A stretch of 64,000 nucleotides of DNA from Cordilura impudica (lineage: Eukaryota > Arthropoda > Insecta > Diptera > Scathophagidae), in NCBI GenBank assembly GCA_963682025.1, contig OY821517.1:227020476-227084475 (forward strand). Direction: 5' to 3'. The notes under the pieces are model-generated. The model made no database searches and was not told where the DNA came from. It was given only the letters and a program-made list of their open reading frames with translations. Of the stretch, positions 35,313-43,844 are shown in pieces (within the stretch, counting starts at the first letter, position 1; the number at the start of each line of letters is the position of its first letter). A program made the position numbers and the translations under genes.

Positions 35313-36240
35313 TCATCTTGCCAATCTTGAGCTCAAATCTTGTTGAGACATAAGCCATTTGAGTGACGCATGAGCGGTCACTATTGTGAACTCATGTCCC
35401 TCAACGTAAGCTCGAAACTTTTTGATACTTAACACAGCAGCTAAGCATTCCTGTTCGGTTACGGAGTAATTGCGTTGGGCGTTGTTGAGTTTCTTTGACA
35501 TAAATGCCACAGGAACTTCACTATACAGTACACTTCCTATACCTGTCTTGCTTGCGTCGCAATGTATAAAAAATGGTTTTGCGAAATCTGGACAGTGCAA
35601 GACAGGGGCAGAGCTCAATAAACACTTTAATTCTTCAAAAGATCTCTGGGCCTCATTGGTCCATGCAAACTTTTTATTTTTCAAAAGATCAGTCAGAGGA
35701 GTTGTTGAGGATGCGTAATTCTCAATAAATTTTCGGTACCACCCCGCCATTCCCAGAAAACATCTTATATCTTTTACTGATTTTGAAGAGGGATATTCAG
35801 CAATAGTGGATATTTTGTTTGGATCAGTTCGAATTACGCCTTTTCCAATAATATGCCCTAAATACTTTACTTCTTCCATACAAAAGTGACTCTTTTCTAC
35901 ATTTACTGTTAAACCAGACTCCCTAAAACGTTTTGCCATTTGACCTAAAACCACTAAATGTTAGTCGAAATTAGCCGAAATCTAGAGAAGGTCATCTACA
36001 TAAATGAATACTTCATTGCGCAAATGGCTAGGTATTACTCTGTCCATCAAGCGAGACATAGTTTGGGGTACACTGCAGAGCCCGAATGGCATCACTTTGT
36101 ATTGATACAAGGGACGGCCGGGCACTGTGAATGCTGTTTTGTCCCTTGATTTTAGATCTAAGGCAATTTGCTAGAAGGCATCTTTAAGATCCAAGCTAGT
36201 AATGTATCTTGCCCTAGGTAACCTACTTAAACGGGGTAGT
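35313..36240 (-). pseudogene. Gypsy C reverse transcriptase and RNase H
   Basis: On minus: RYITSLDLKDAF, then an in-frame stop where a Trp is usual, TAFTVPGRPLYQYKVMPFGL, the active-site VFIYVDDLL followed by another stop, then VKYLGHIIGKGV and RCFLGMAGWYRKFI. RNase H follows with FFIHCDASKTGIGSVL and VTEQECLAAVLSIKKF. Only 35313-35954 is free of stops. Relative to other Gypsies about 75 residues before RYITSLDLKD (fingers of RT) are missing at about 36235. Confidence 0.85.
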
Positions 36241-36779
36241 GACGCTGTTTAATAGGCTTGGCATCTCCAAGATCTATTTCATGGCTTACCAGTAGCGTTT
36301 TTCCTAACCCTTTCTTTGCAAATGATGGAAATGTCTCAATAACTTTGACAAGCTTTTGTTTTTCGAAGTCATCTAGCTTACATGTACTTAAAGAAGAAGA
36401 GAAGTTATCAATGGAGGAAATTGATGATGGTTGTTGAACAAAGTTGTTTGGTAAAAGATTAAATAATTTCCAAAAATCAATACCTAAATATAATGATTGA
36501 GATAGAGTAGGTATAATGAAAATTTCTATCGGTTTTTCTACAGTTCCAAATTTTATATTTGTTTTAACAAAACCACGTATATTTTGTGGCATGCCATCGG
36601 CAGTATGTATTTTCGTATTTATTTTCTTAAAACTTTTTCCTGAATTTATATAACTCGTCGCATATTCACCACCAATGCCGGTAACTATTGCCCCAGTGTC
36701 TAAAAGACCACTCAATTTTTCTCCAAAAAGCGTTACTTGGGCATATGGACGAGAATCATTATCTTTTGCAATAATACTA
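36227..36779 (-). pseudogene. Gypsy C protease and start of RT
   Basis: On minus, the aspartic protease motif LSGLLDTGAIVTGIGGEYA (about 36705) is followed by a linker and SHEIDLGDAKPIKQRHYPV, the usual entry to RT, where the frame breaks. Codons above 36779 belong to mariner 1. The upstream half of the frame (KEKHKKILS) resumes at about 46460-46430 beyond the nested elements, so gag and pol form one interrupted unit. Confidence 0.85.
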
Positions 36780-37708
36780 AAGGGTGATTTTTTAAGAGCT
36801 ATAGGAAAGTTTTCCAAAAAAAACACATAAAATTCAGAAAAATGCATGAAGTCTTTATTTGAATCGATAGTACGGTCCATATAATTTAATGTTTGAAGAT
36901 TATTTCATGCAAATGTTGACCGTGACTGCGCCTCAAATGGTCCATCCGCTTAGTCCAATTTTGGCATACTCTTTCCAACATTTCGGCCGGTATCTCACGA
37001 ATAAATGCTTCAATGTTGTCTTCCAATGCGTTAATTGAAGCGGGATTGTCTGTGTAGACATGAGCTTTAACATAGCCCCACAAAAAATAGTCTAAAGGCG
37101 TTAAATCGCACGATCTAGGCGGCCGATTGACCGGTCCCGAACGTGAAATAAAATGTTCACCGAACTCGCCTCTCAATAAGTCCATTGTTGCGCGTGCTGT
37201 GTGGCATGTGGCACCGTCTTGTTGAATTCCCATCTCATGCAAGTCAAGCACTTGCATTTTGGGCAAAAAAAAATTGGATATCATCTCTCGGTAGCGCTCA
37301 CCATTCACAGTTACGTTACGATTCGCATCATCTTTGAAGAAGTACGGTCCAATGATGCCACCAGCCCATAAGCCGCACCAAACTGTGACTAAGCGTAAGC
37401 GTGTTGGTGGTTTAATGTCCAACAATGTAAATTTGGTGCGAAATTTAGTCACAATAACCCAAATAGCCGCTTCAGTGGGTCGATTAAACTGACCATAAGA
37501 TGGAAGAAGCGCGCGATGAACTTTCTTAACAGAGCACGCATTTTGATAATAAAATTCAATAACTTGCAAGCGTTGTTCGTTTGTAAGACGATTCATGGTT
37601 AAATTATAGACCAAACTGAAGATGTTTGACAATGCAGCAAAACACAAAACGTGCGTCAGCTGTTTAAACCAGTGTTGCCAAAAAGATAATAGCTAAAAAA
37701 TCACCCTT
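36780..37708 (-). mobile_element. mariner 1, internally deleted
   Basis: Termini AAGGGTGATTTTTTAAG (36780) and the complement AAAAAATCACCCTT (ending 37708). TA flanks the left end at 36778-36779. On the right, the T is at 37709 and the A follows the Gypsy B insertion at 46427, so the TA duplication is split by Gypsy B. Inserted in gag-pol of Gypsy C. Confidence 0.85.
36886..37647 (-). pseudogene. Tc1/mariner-type transposase with central deletion
   Basis: 253 codons with no stop, but only the ends of the protein. The N-terminal helix-turn-helix (LTNEQRLQVIEFYYQNACSV) jumps at IKPPTRLR directly to TVWCGLWAGGIIGPYFF, losing about 120 residues that in mariner 2 hold the rest of the DNA-binding region and the first catalytic Asp. 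The second Asp (IQQDGATCHTA) and third (SCDLTPLDYFLWGYVK) remain. Related to mariner 2 but clearly diverged from it. Could only act as a non-autonomous copy. The start is probably ATG 37595 (MNRLTNEQ), as in mariner 2. Confidence 0.85.
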
Positions 37709-37709
37709 T

Positions 37710-38271
37710 TGTAAGATGCATACTTACGATACATAGGATACAAAAGAGGATGACAAGATTTAATGTGAAAAACAAAACACTTATAAACATGAAAAACAAA
37801 ACACTTATGAATATGAAAAACAAACCACTCATAAAATTTGACCACCCAAATTTACAAAGTAAAACTGCCATAAACCTTAACTAGTAACATTGAACACCAT
37901 ATGAGTAATGTACTATAAAGGGTGTCATATTATTATAAGCGGCAATGTCAAAACAAATTCAAGATCAACTAACGTATGTTGACAAACACATGTATGGTGT
38001 ATGGTCATGGGTGTAGTATGATTCATTCATAGGCGACTTTGTATTTGTAAGTATTATTCATTGATGAGCGTCTCTTTTGTATCGTAGTACGTATAGTGAA
38101 ATTAGTATATAAGCTACTCTAGTTTTAGCAACCAGGGCAATTGTAAATAGAACGTAAAACTAAACAGTTCTTATGAAAGAACTGACAAAAAAAAAAAAGA
38201 TAAATAAAAACACTAAAGAAAATAAAAATATAAATGAAAAGTCTTTTAATGTACAGCACGTAACCAGCACA
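37710..38271 (+). repeat. 5' LTR of Gypsy B
   Basis: 562 bp. Differences from the 3' LTR are a C/T (about 37827), an A/T (about 38050) and the length of an A run near 38190. Such low divergence implies a recent insertion. Confidence 0.9.
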
Positions 38272-38299
38272 TGGCGATCCTGCGGACGGCCTAGGAAGG

Positions 38300-38392
38300 C
38301 GACATTTTTTTTGTGCAACACCCAACATTTTTGTGCAACACCCAACATTTTTGTGCAACACCCAACATTTTTGTGCAACACCCAACATTCAC
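38300..38392 (+). repeat. 21-bp unit repeated four times after the PBS
   Basis: TTTTTGTGCAACACCCAACA is repeated in tandem four times with almost no change. It begins 30 bases after the PBS, in the RNA leader. Minus-strand frames here encode CWVLHKNVG repeats, which reflect only the DNA repeat. Confidence 0.9.
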
Positions 38393-38483
38393 GACAGTTA
38401 TAAAGTAAAAATCAATACTGAGTGCGGTGCACAAGTATAACTTTTTACGAAATACATATATAAACGAAAATTTGTGTTGGAAC

Positions 38484-38876
38484 ATGAGCGATGACGCTCT
38501 AAAAGCGATTTTAAAAGAAATCGACTTGGCCAACAAACAGTGGAAACGAGGAGAAGTCAGTAAAAAACCAGAAATACTGCTTCTAGGTCCTAAACCATTG
38601 AAAATAAGAGATAAGGAACCTGAATATCCAATTTACCCCGTGCAGCAGACAAAATTAGTTAAGAAAGGCTATATTGGAGAAAGAAAATTAAGATTAACCA
38701 TATTAGATGATAGAATAAGTTCTATAAAAGAAAAAATAAAAATAGAAAAATCAGATAAGGAACGTGAACACTTATCAAATAGACTAATAGAAACTAATTT
38801 GACGTATGAAAAATTGCTAGATGAAATAAGAAAATACAAACAATTAGAACGAAGAAAGAAAAAACAAAGAAAATAA
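38484..38876 (+). CDS. ORFa: charged 130-residue protein, first gene of Gypsy B
   Basis: The ATG at 38484 (MSDDALKAILKEIDLANKQ) is preferred over an upstream GTG; it is the first ATG of the open frame. The protein is very rich in Lys and Glu, with a Pro-rich middle (EPEYPIYPV) and a predicted coiled-coil C-terminal half (DDRISSIKEKIKIEKSD to YEKLLDEIRKYKQLERRKK). No known domain. It is followed after 46 bases by ORFb. 412-type elements are known to carry small ORFs before gag, so it is likely an accessory gene of that lineage. No counterpart is intact in Gypsy A. Confidence 0.65.
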   Translation: MSDDALKAILKEIDLANKQWKRGEVSKKPEILLLGPKPLKIRDKEPEYPIYPVQQTKLVKKGYIGERKLRLTILDDRISSIKEKIKIEKSDKEREHLSNRLIETNLTYEKLLDEIRKYKQLERRKKKQRK

Positions 38877-38922
38877 AAATAAAAATAAAAATAAAAATAA
38901 ACATAAAATCTTTTTTTTAAAT

Positions 38923-39183
38923 ATGTTAAAAGCAATAACAATAATATTTATTACAACAATTATTATAGTAATAGGTATAATATTATTGGTACTACAGGTA
39001 AAAAGCTACCTTACTGATACGGTGTTAGACCAAGTAGAAAGAGCAAAAGAGTATATGTTAGAACAAGTAAACGAATTAGATATAGTAGACAAGGTCAACT
39101 CCGCAGTAGAAGAAATAGAAAATTTAGAATTGATTGAAAAATTTACATCCATAAAGGATTACTTAGATAAATTAAAAAAATAG
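38923..39183 (+). CDS. ORFb: small membrane-anchored protein, Gypsy B
   Basis: 86 codons. The N-terminus is a single transmembrane segment (IIFITTIIIVIGIILLVL), followed by an amphipathic charged region (DQVERAKEYMLEQVNELD) and EIENLELIEKFTSIKDYLDKL. This C-terminal motif is shared with the 68-codon ORF at the same place in Gypsy A. It begins 46 bases after ORFa and stops 72 bases before gag. No signal-peptide cleavage site is obvious, so a type III or tail-less membrane anchor is inferred. Function unknown. Confidence 0.7.
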   Translation: MLKAITIIFITTIIIVIGIILLVLQVKSYLTDTVLDQVERAKEYMLEQVNELDIVDKVNSAVEEIENLELIEKFTSIKDYLDKLKK

Positions 39184-39255
39184 GAATCAGAGTGGTAAAA
39201 TTTTATAAATCCTATGAAAAAAAAAAAAATTTTTTTTAAAAAATGAATTGTTCCA

Positions 39256-40590
39256 ATGGATAGAATATATAAATTAGTGGAAAATATAATAGTAAACGCC
39301 AGGAAGTCGACAGGCAGACCATATTCATTAGAAACAGTAAAATCAAAACGAGAAGAAATTAGCAAATTGCAATTTGATGCAAACACAATATTAGACGATT
39401 CAAAACTAACAAAAGTAGATAAGAATAAACACATAGAAAGATTCGCTAAGCTAAAGAAAGAGGCTTTAACAATTCTTCAATTGCACGAAGACAAAGACCA
39501 ACAGACAAGTAGTAGTAATAGCAGTAATACTGAAGAAGAATTTAATAGCGTAGAAGAAGAATCTAGTGAAACGCACACAATGGCGACGACTATTTTAAAC
39601 ACAACCGAGTTAGCGAATATTTCAAAATTAATACCAACTTTCAATGGTGCTCGAGATGAACTCGAACCATTTGTCGCAAATGTTGAGATAATGAAGGAAA
39701 CTATTTCTCCGGAAAAACATACCTCATTTTTTAATTTTATTTTTAGAACAAAATTAACAACCAAAGTACAGAACAGAATAAGACAAATCGCGGTGCCAAC
39801 AAACATTGAAACTCTTTTGAGTTCAATCAAAAAAGCATACGGCATAAGAAAGTCACCAAACGTCATTTTGAATGAATTAACGAGTTTAGTGCAATCTGAC
39901 TCAATACAGAAATTCGCAGATCGGATAGAGACTTTGACAATGGAATTAAACAAACTGCAAGTAAGTACGCTTGGTGAAACAAGCAGGGACACGGTAAGCA
40001 GTACGAATGCTATAATAGCATTCAATGCTTTCAAAAACGGATTGAAAAATAGGGAAGTTGTAAGAACGATAGAAGCAAGTAGGATAAAAACGCTTCACGA
40101 AGCTATTGAAATTGCTTCAGAGACTTCATCCACCATACGACAAAATCAGATAATGTTCCATACAGCTCAGGTATCAAATTCCTCTAGAAACAATAATAAC
40201 AATAATAATAATTCTAATAAAAACAACAAGTGCACTAGATGTGGCAGTAGACACGGCAGTAGATGCCATGCAGAAGGAAAAAATTGCGACAAATGTGGTG
40301 GTAGAAACCATTTCGCATCCATGTGTTTTAAGAACAACAATAATGGAAATAACAGAAACGGTAATAATAACCGAAATGGCAATAGAAACAATCAAAACAA
40401 TAACAGTGGACAAAATAACTACAACAACCGAAATAACAATGGTAACCGTAATAATAGCGGAAACTATAGGGGAAATAACGGAAATAATAATGTCAACAGA
40501 AACCGTAATGTACACCATGTACAGGAACAGGGAAACTCCCAGGATCCGGAGATTTTAGTGTACCAGGAATCTTCGGAACAAAACCTGTAA
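39256..40590 (+). CDS. gag: Gypsy B gag
   Basis: Intact 444-codon gag, which forms the capsid of the retrotransposon particle and packages its RNA. N-terminal helical region; a Ser/Glu-rich linker (about residues 80-110, SSSNSSNTEEEFNS); capsid part with LANISKLIPTFNGARDELEP; then two zinc knuckles, CTRCGSRHGSRC and CDKCGGRNHFASMC (about residues 325-360); and a very Asn-rich tail. The -1 slippery site for pol lies 55-61 bases before the stop. The second ATG (MATTILNTTE, about 39580) could be an internal start, but the codons before it also align with Gypsy A gag, which supports the long form. Confidence 0.9.
   Translation: MDRIYKLVENIIVNARKSTGRPYSLETVKSKREEISKLQFDANTILDDSKLTKVDKNKHIERFAKLKKEALTILQLHEDKDQQTSSSNSSNTEEEFNSVEEESSETHTMATTILNTTELANISKLIPTFNGARDELEPFVANVEIMKETISPEKHTSFFNFIFRTKLTTKVQNRIRQIAVPTNIETLLSSIKKAYGIRKSPNVILNELTSLVQSDSIQKFADRIETLTMELNKLQVSTLGETSRDTVSSTNAIIAFNAFKNGLKNREVVRTIEASRIKTLHEAIEIASETSSTIRQNQIMFHTAQVSNSSRNNNNNNNNSNKNNKCTRCGSRHGSRCHAEGKNCDKCGGRNHFASMCFKNNNNGNNRNGNNNRNGNRNNQNNNSGQNNYNNRNNNGNRNNSGNYRGNNGNNNVNRNRNVHHVQEQGNSQDPEILVYQESSEQNL
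40530..40536 (+). promoter_or_regulatory. -1 ribosomal frameshift site GGGAAAC
   Basis: GGGAAAC sits with GGA and AAC as gag-frame codons, exactly the X XXY YYZ arrangement. The pol frame is -1 to gag and is open from just after a TAA near 40508, giving an overlap of about 80 bases that contains the heptamer. A short CTCC...GGAG stem can form just downstream (40537-40551). The same heptamer is used by simian type D retrovirus gag-pro. Confidence 0.7.
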
Positions 40591-42536
40591 ACACCAAAAG
40601 TATATTTAGTATTTCATCCGATCTTAAAAACTATGTAAAGTTAAATGTGCAAGACACGGATAACACTTTAACATTTTTGATTGACACAGGAGCCGATGTC
40701 TCTTTGTGCAAGGAAGATTTGTTAAACAATCATATAGAAGACCCGGATGATTATTGTTACCTAACGGGTATTTCCAAAGAGGAAATAAAATCCTTAGGTT
40801 CAACGAACATTACGATAAAATTTGGTGATACAGTAATTGATCACAAGATACAACTGGTCAAATATAATTTTCCTATCTATACCGATGGTATATTGGGACG
40901 AGATTTCCTTTGCAAATATAACTGCAACATAGATTATGACAAATTTATATTAAAGGTAAATACTGGACAAGACATTATAACATTACCAATACACGATAAC
41001 AGATTCAGTGTAAATTTCGTGAAAATTCCACCAAGAAGTGAGGTGGTAGTACCATTCGAATTAAATATTGAAGAGGATGGAGTAATATGCAGTCGTGAGA
41101 TTGCAGAGGGCATATTTTTGGCGAACGCCATAGTACCGAAAAATGGTAATAAACACATCAAATTACTGAATGTTTTAGACAAAACAACAGTAATAAGAAA
41201 TTTAAAAATAGAAACGATACCACTAAAGAACTATGAGATTTTTAGAACCAATAGTAATACGGATCATACAAAATATAATAGCGAGCGATTCGATAAACTA
41301 TTAAACGAACTAAATTTAAACATTGATGACGATAATGCGAAAGATGAACTTATTAGGATTTTGAGAAAATATCAATCGATTTTCCATTTGGAAAATGAAA
41401 ATTTAACAACAAACAATTTTTATAACCAAACAATACGATTAAATGACACTAGTCCAGTGTACATAAAAAATTATCGCTTACCTCAAACACACACGGAGGA
41501 GATAAATAGACAAGTAAGGGAATTATTGGAACAGAACATAATAGAACCATCCATAAGTCCATATAATGCTCCACTTTTATTAGTTCCAAAAAAGGGACAA
41601 AAAGATCTTGGCAAATGGAGACTAGTAGTAGATTTTAGAAAACTTAATGACAAAATAGTTAATGATAAATTTCCATTGACACGAATTGACGACATTTTGG
41701 ATAAATTAGGAAGGGCGAAATATTTTTCTACTCTAGATATGACAAGTTCATTCCATCAAATAGAGCTTGACAATAATTCGAGACCATTCACAGCCTTTTC
41801 AACTCCTAATGGACATTATAAATATACTAGATTACCATTTGGTTTAAAGATATCTTCAAATAGCTTTCAGAGAATGCTTACAATAGCACTGTCTGGGTTA
41901 GAATCCGAGGCATTTTTATACGTGGACGACATAATTGTTTTTGGATGTAGTTTGAAACATCATAATGAGAATTTAATGAACGTTTTTACTAGATTATCTA
42001 AATATAATCTCAAGTTAAATGCGAGCAAATGTTGTTTCCTTAGACCGGAAGTTGTATACTTAGGGCACTTGATAACAGCAAACGGTATCAAGCCAGACCC
42101 GAGTAAGTATGATGCAATTTCAAAGTATCCTATTCCTGAAAATTCCGACGATGTGAGAAGATTTGTAGCTTTCTGCAATTACTATCGCAGATTTATAAAA
42201 AATTTCGCAGAAATTGCAAATTGTCTGAACGACTTACTTAAGAAAAACACCAAGTTTGAGTGGACTGCGAAATGCCAATCGGCATTTGAGACCCTAAAGA
42301 ACAATTTGATAAGCCCACCAGTTTTGCAATATCCAGATTTTGATAAACCTTTTGTATTAACAACGGATGCATCGGATTTCGCGCTGGGCGCTATTTTATC
42401 TCAGGGCACAATAGGGGATGATTTACCAATATCTTATGCAAGTAGATCCCTTAACAAACACGAGAAAAATAAACCCGTGATTGAGAAGGAATTACTGGGC
42501 ATATACTGGGGTATACAATTTTTTAGACCGTATTTA
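40536..42536 (+). CDS. pol: Gypsy B pol, part 1: protease, RT, RNase H start
   Basis: Read in -1 frame after the slip site; no ATG is needed. Protease with FLIDTGADVSLC (about 40675). RT with IIEPSISPYNAPLLLVPKKG, WRLVVDFRKLND, YFSTLDMTSSFHQIELD, FTAFSTPNGHYKYTRLPFGL and the active-site FLYVDDIIVFG (about 41920). RNase H with FVLTTDASDFALGAIL (about 42360) and EKELLGIYWGIQFFRPYL, where mariner 2 interrupts at 42536. The frame itself has no stop. A product made from this copy would read about eight codons into the mariner end and stop at 42560, lacking integrase. Confidence 0.9.
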
Positions 42537-43842
42537 ACGGGTGATTTTTTAAGAGCTTGATAACTTTTAAAAAAAAAAAAACACATAAAATTTGCAAAAT
42601 CTCATCGGTTCTTTATTTGAAACGTTAGATTGGTCCATGACATTTACTTTTTGAAGATAATTTCATTTAAATGTTGACCGCGGCTGCGTCTTAGGTGGTC
42701 CATTCGGAAAGTCCAATTTTGGGCAACTTTTTCGAGCATTTCGGCCGGAATAGCCCGAATTTCTTCGGAAATGTTGTCTTCCAAAGCTGGAATAGTTGCT
42801 GGCTTATTTCTGTAGACTTTAGACTTGACGTAGCCCCACAAAAAATAGTCTAAAGGCGTCAAATCGCATGATCTTGGTGGCCAACTTACCGGTCCATTTC
42901 TTGAGATGAATTGTTCTCCGAAGTTTTCCCTCAAAATGGCCATAGAATCGCGAGCTGTGTGGCATGTAGCGCCATCTTGTTGAAACCACATGTCAACCAA
43001 GTTCAGTTCTTCCATTTTTGGCAACAAAAAGTTTGTTAGCATCGAACGATAGCGATCGCCATTCACCGTAACGTTGCGTCCAACAGCATCTTTGAAAAAA
43101 TACGGTCCAATGATTCCACCAGCGTACAAACCACACCAAACAGTGCATTTTTCGGGATGCATGGGCAGTTCTTGAACGGCTTCTGGTTGCTCTTCACTCC
43201 AAATACGGCAATTTTGCTTATTTACGAAGCCATTCAACCAGAAATGAGCCTCATCGCTGAACAAAATTTGTCGATAAAAAAGCGGATTTTCTGCCAACTT
43301 TTCTAGGGCCCATTCACTGAAAATTAGACGTTGTGGCAGATCGTTCGGCTTCAGTTCTTGCACGAGCTGTATTTTATACGGTTTTACACCAAGATCTTTG
43401 CGTAAAATCTTCCATGTGGTCGAATAACACAAACCCAATTGCTGCGAACGGCGACGAATCGACATTTCACGGTCTTCAGTAACACTCTCAGAAACAGACG
43501 CAATATTCTCTTCTGTACGCACTGTACGCATTCGTGTGGTTGGTTTAATGTCCAATAAAGTAAACTGAGTGCGAAACTTGGTCACAATCGCATTAATTGT
43601 TTGCTCACTTGGTCGATTATGTAGACCATAAATCGGACGTAAAGCGCGAAACACATTTCGAACCGAACACTGATTTTGGTAATAAAATTCAATGATTTGC
43701 AAGCGTTGCTCGTTAGTAAGTCTATTCATGATGAAATGTCAAAGCATACTGAGCATCTTTCTCTTTGACACCATGTCTGAAATCCCACGTGATCTGTCAA
43801 ATACTAATGCATGAAAATCCTAACCTCAAAAAAATCACCCGT
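42537..43842 (-). mobile_element. mariner 2, complete 1306-bp element
   Basis: TIRs ACGGGTGATTTTTT at both ends. A TA duplication flanks it (42535-42536 and 43843-43844). The pol frame of Gypsy B is continuous if the element and one TA are set aside, so this is the youngest event in the stack. Confidence 0.9.
42644..43729 (-). CDS. Tc1/mariner-type transposase, intact
   Basis: 361 codons from ATG 43729, full length for the family. It cuts the element out at its TIRs and inserts it at TA. N-terminal helix-turn-helix region (LTNEQRLQIIEFYYQNQCSV, the arrangement called DUF4817) with a second DNA-binding part (SIRRRSQQLGLCYSTTWKIL). Catalytic residues: Asp in QILFSDEAHFWLNG, Asp in WFQQDGATCHTA, Asp in SCDLTPLDYFLWGYVK, with 36 residues between the last two. 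This spacing differs from the 34 of classical mariner (DD34D). No stop or frameshift, and both TIRs are present, so the copy may be active or very recently so. The 85-bp 5' leader up to the TIR has no evident promoter. Confidence 0.9.
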   Translation of the reverse strand: MNRLTNEQRLQIIEFYYQNQCSVRNVFRALRPIYGLHNRPSEQTINAIVTKFRTQFTLLDIKPTTRMRTVRTEENIASVSESVTEDREMSIRRRSQQLGLCYSTTWKILRKDLGVKPYKIQLVQELKPNDLPQRLIFSEWALEKLAENPLFYRQILFSDEAHFWLNGFVNKQNCRIWSEEQPEAVQELPMHPEKCTVWCGLYAGGIIGPYFFKDAVGRNVTVNGDRYRSMLTNFLLPKMEELNLVDMWFQQDGATCHTARDSMAILRENFGEQFISRNGPVSWPPRSCDLTPLDYFLWGYVKSKVYRNKPATIPALEDNISEEIRAIPAEMLEKVAQNWTFRMDHLRRSRGQHLNEIIFKK

Positions 43843-43844
43843 TA

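Noticed and set aside
38125..38536. Cys/Val/Leu repeats such as KCWVLHKNVG on minus
   Set aside because: Produced by the four 21-bp leader repeats of Gypsy B, not a gene.
40167..40558. Long frames on both strands over the gag tail
   Set aside because: Shadows of the Asn-codon-rich region of gag; hydrophobic or Thr/Ile-rich readings without conservation in Gypsy A.
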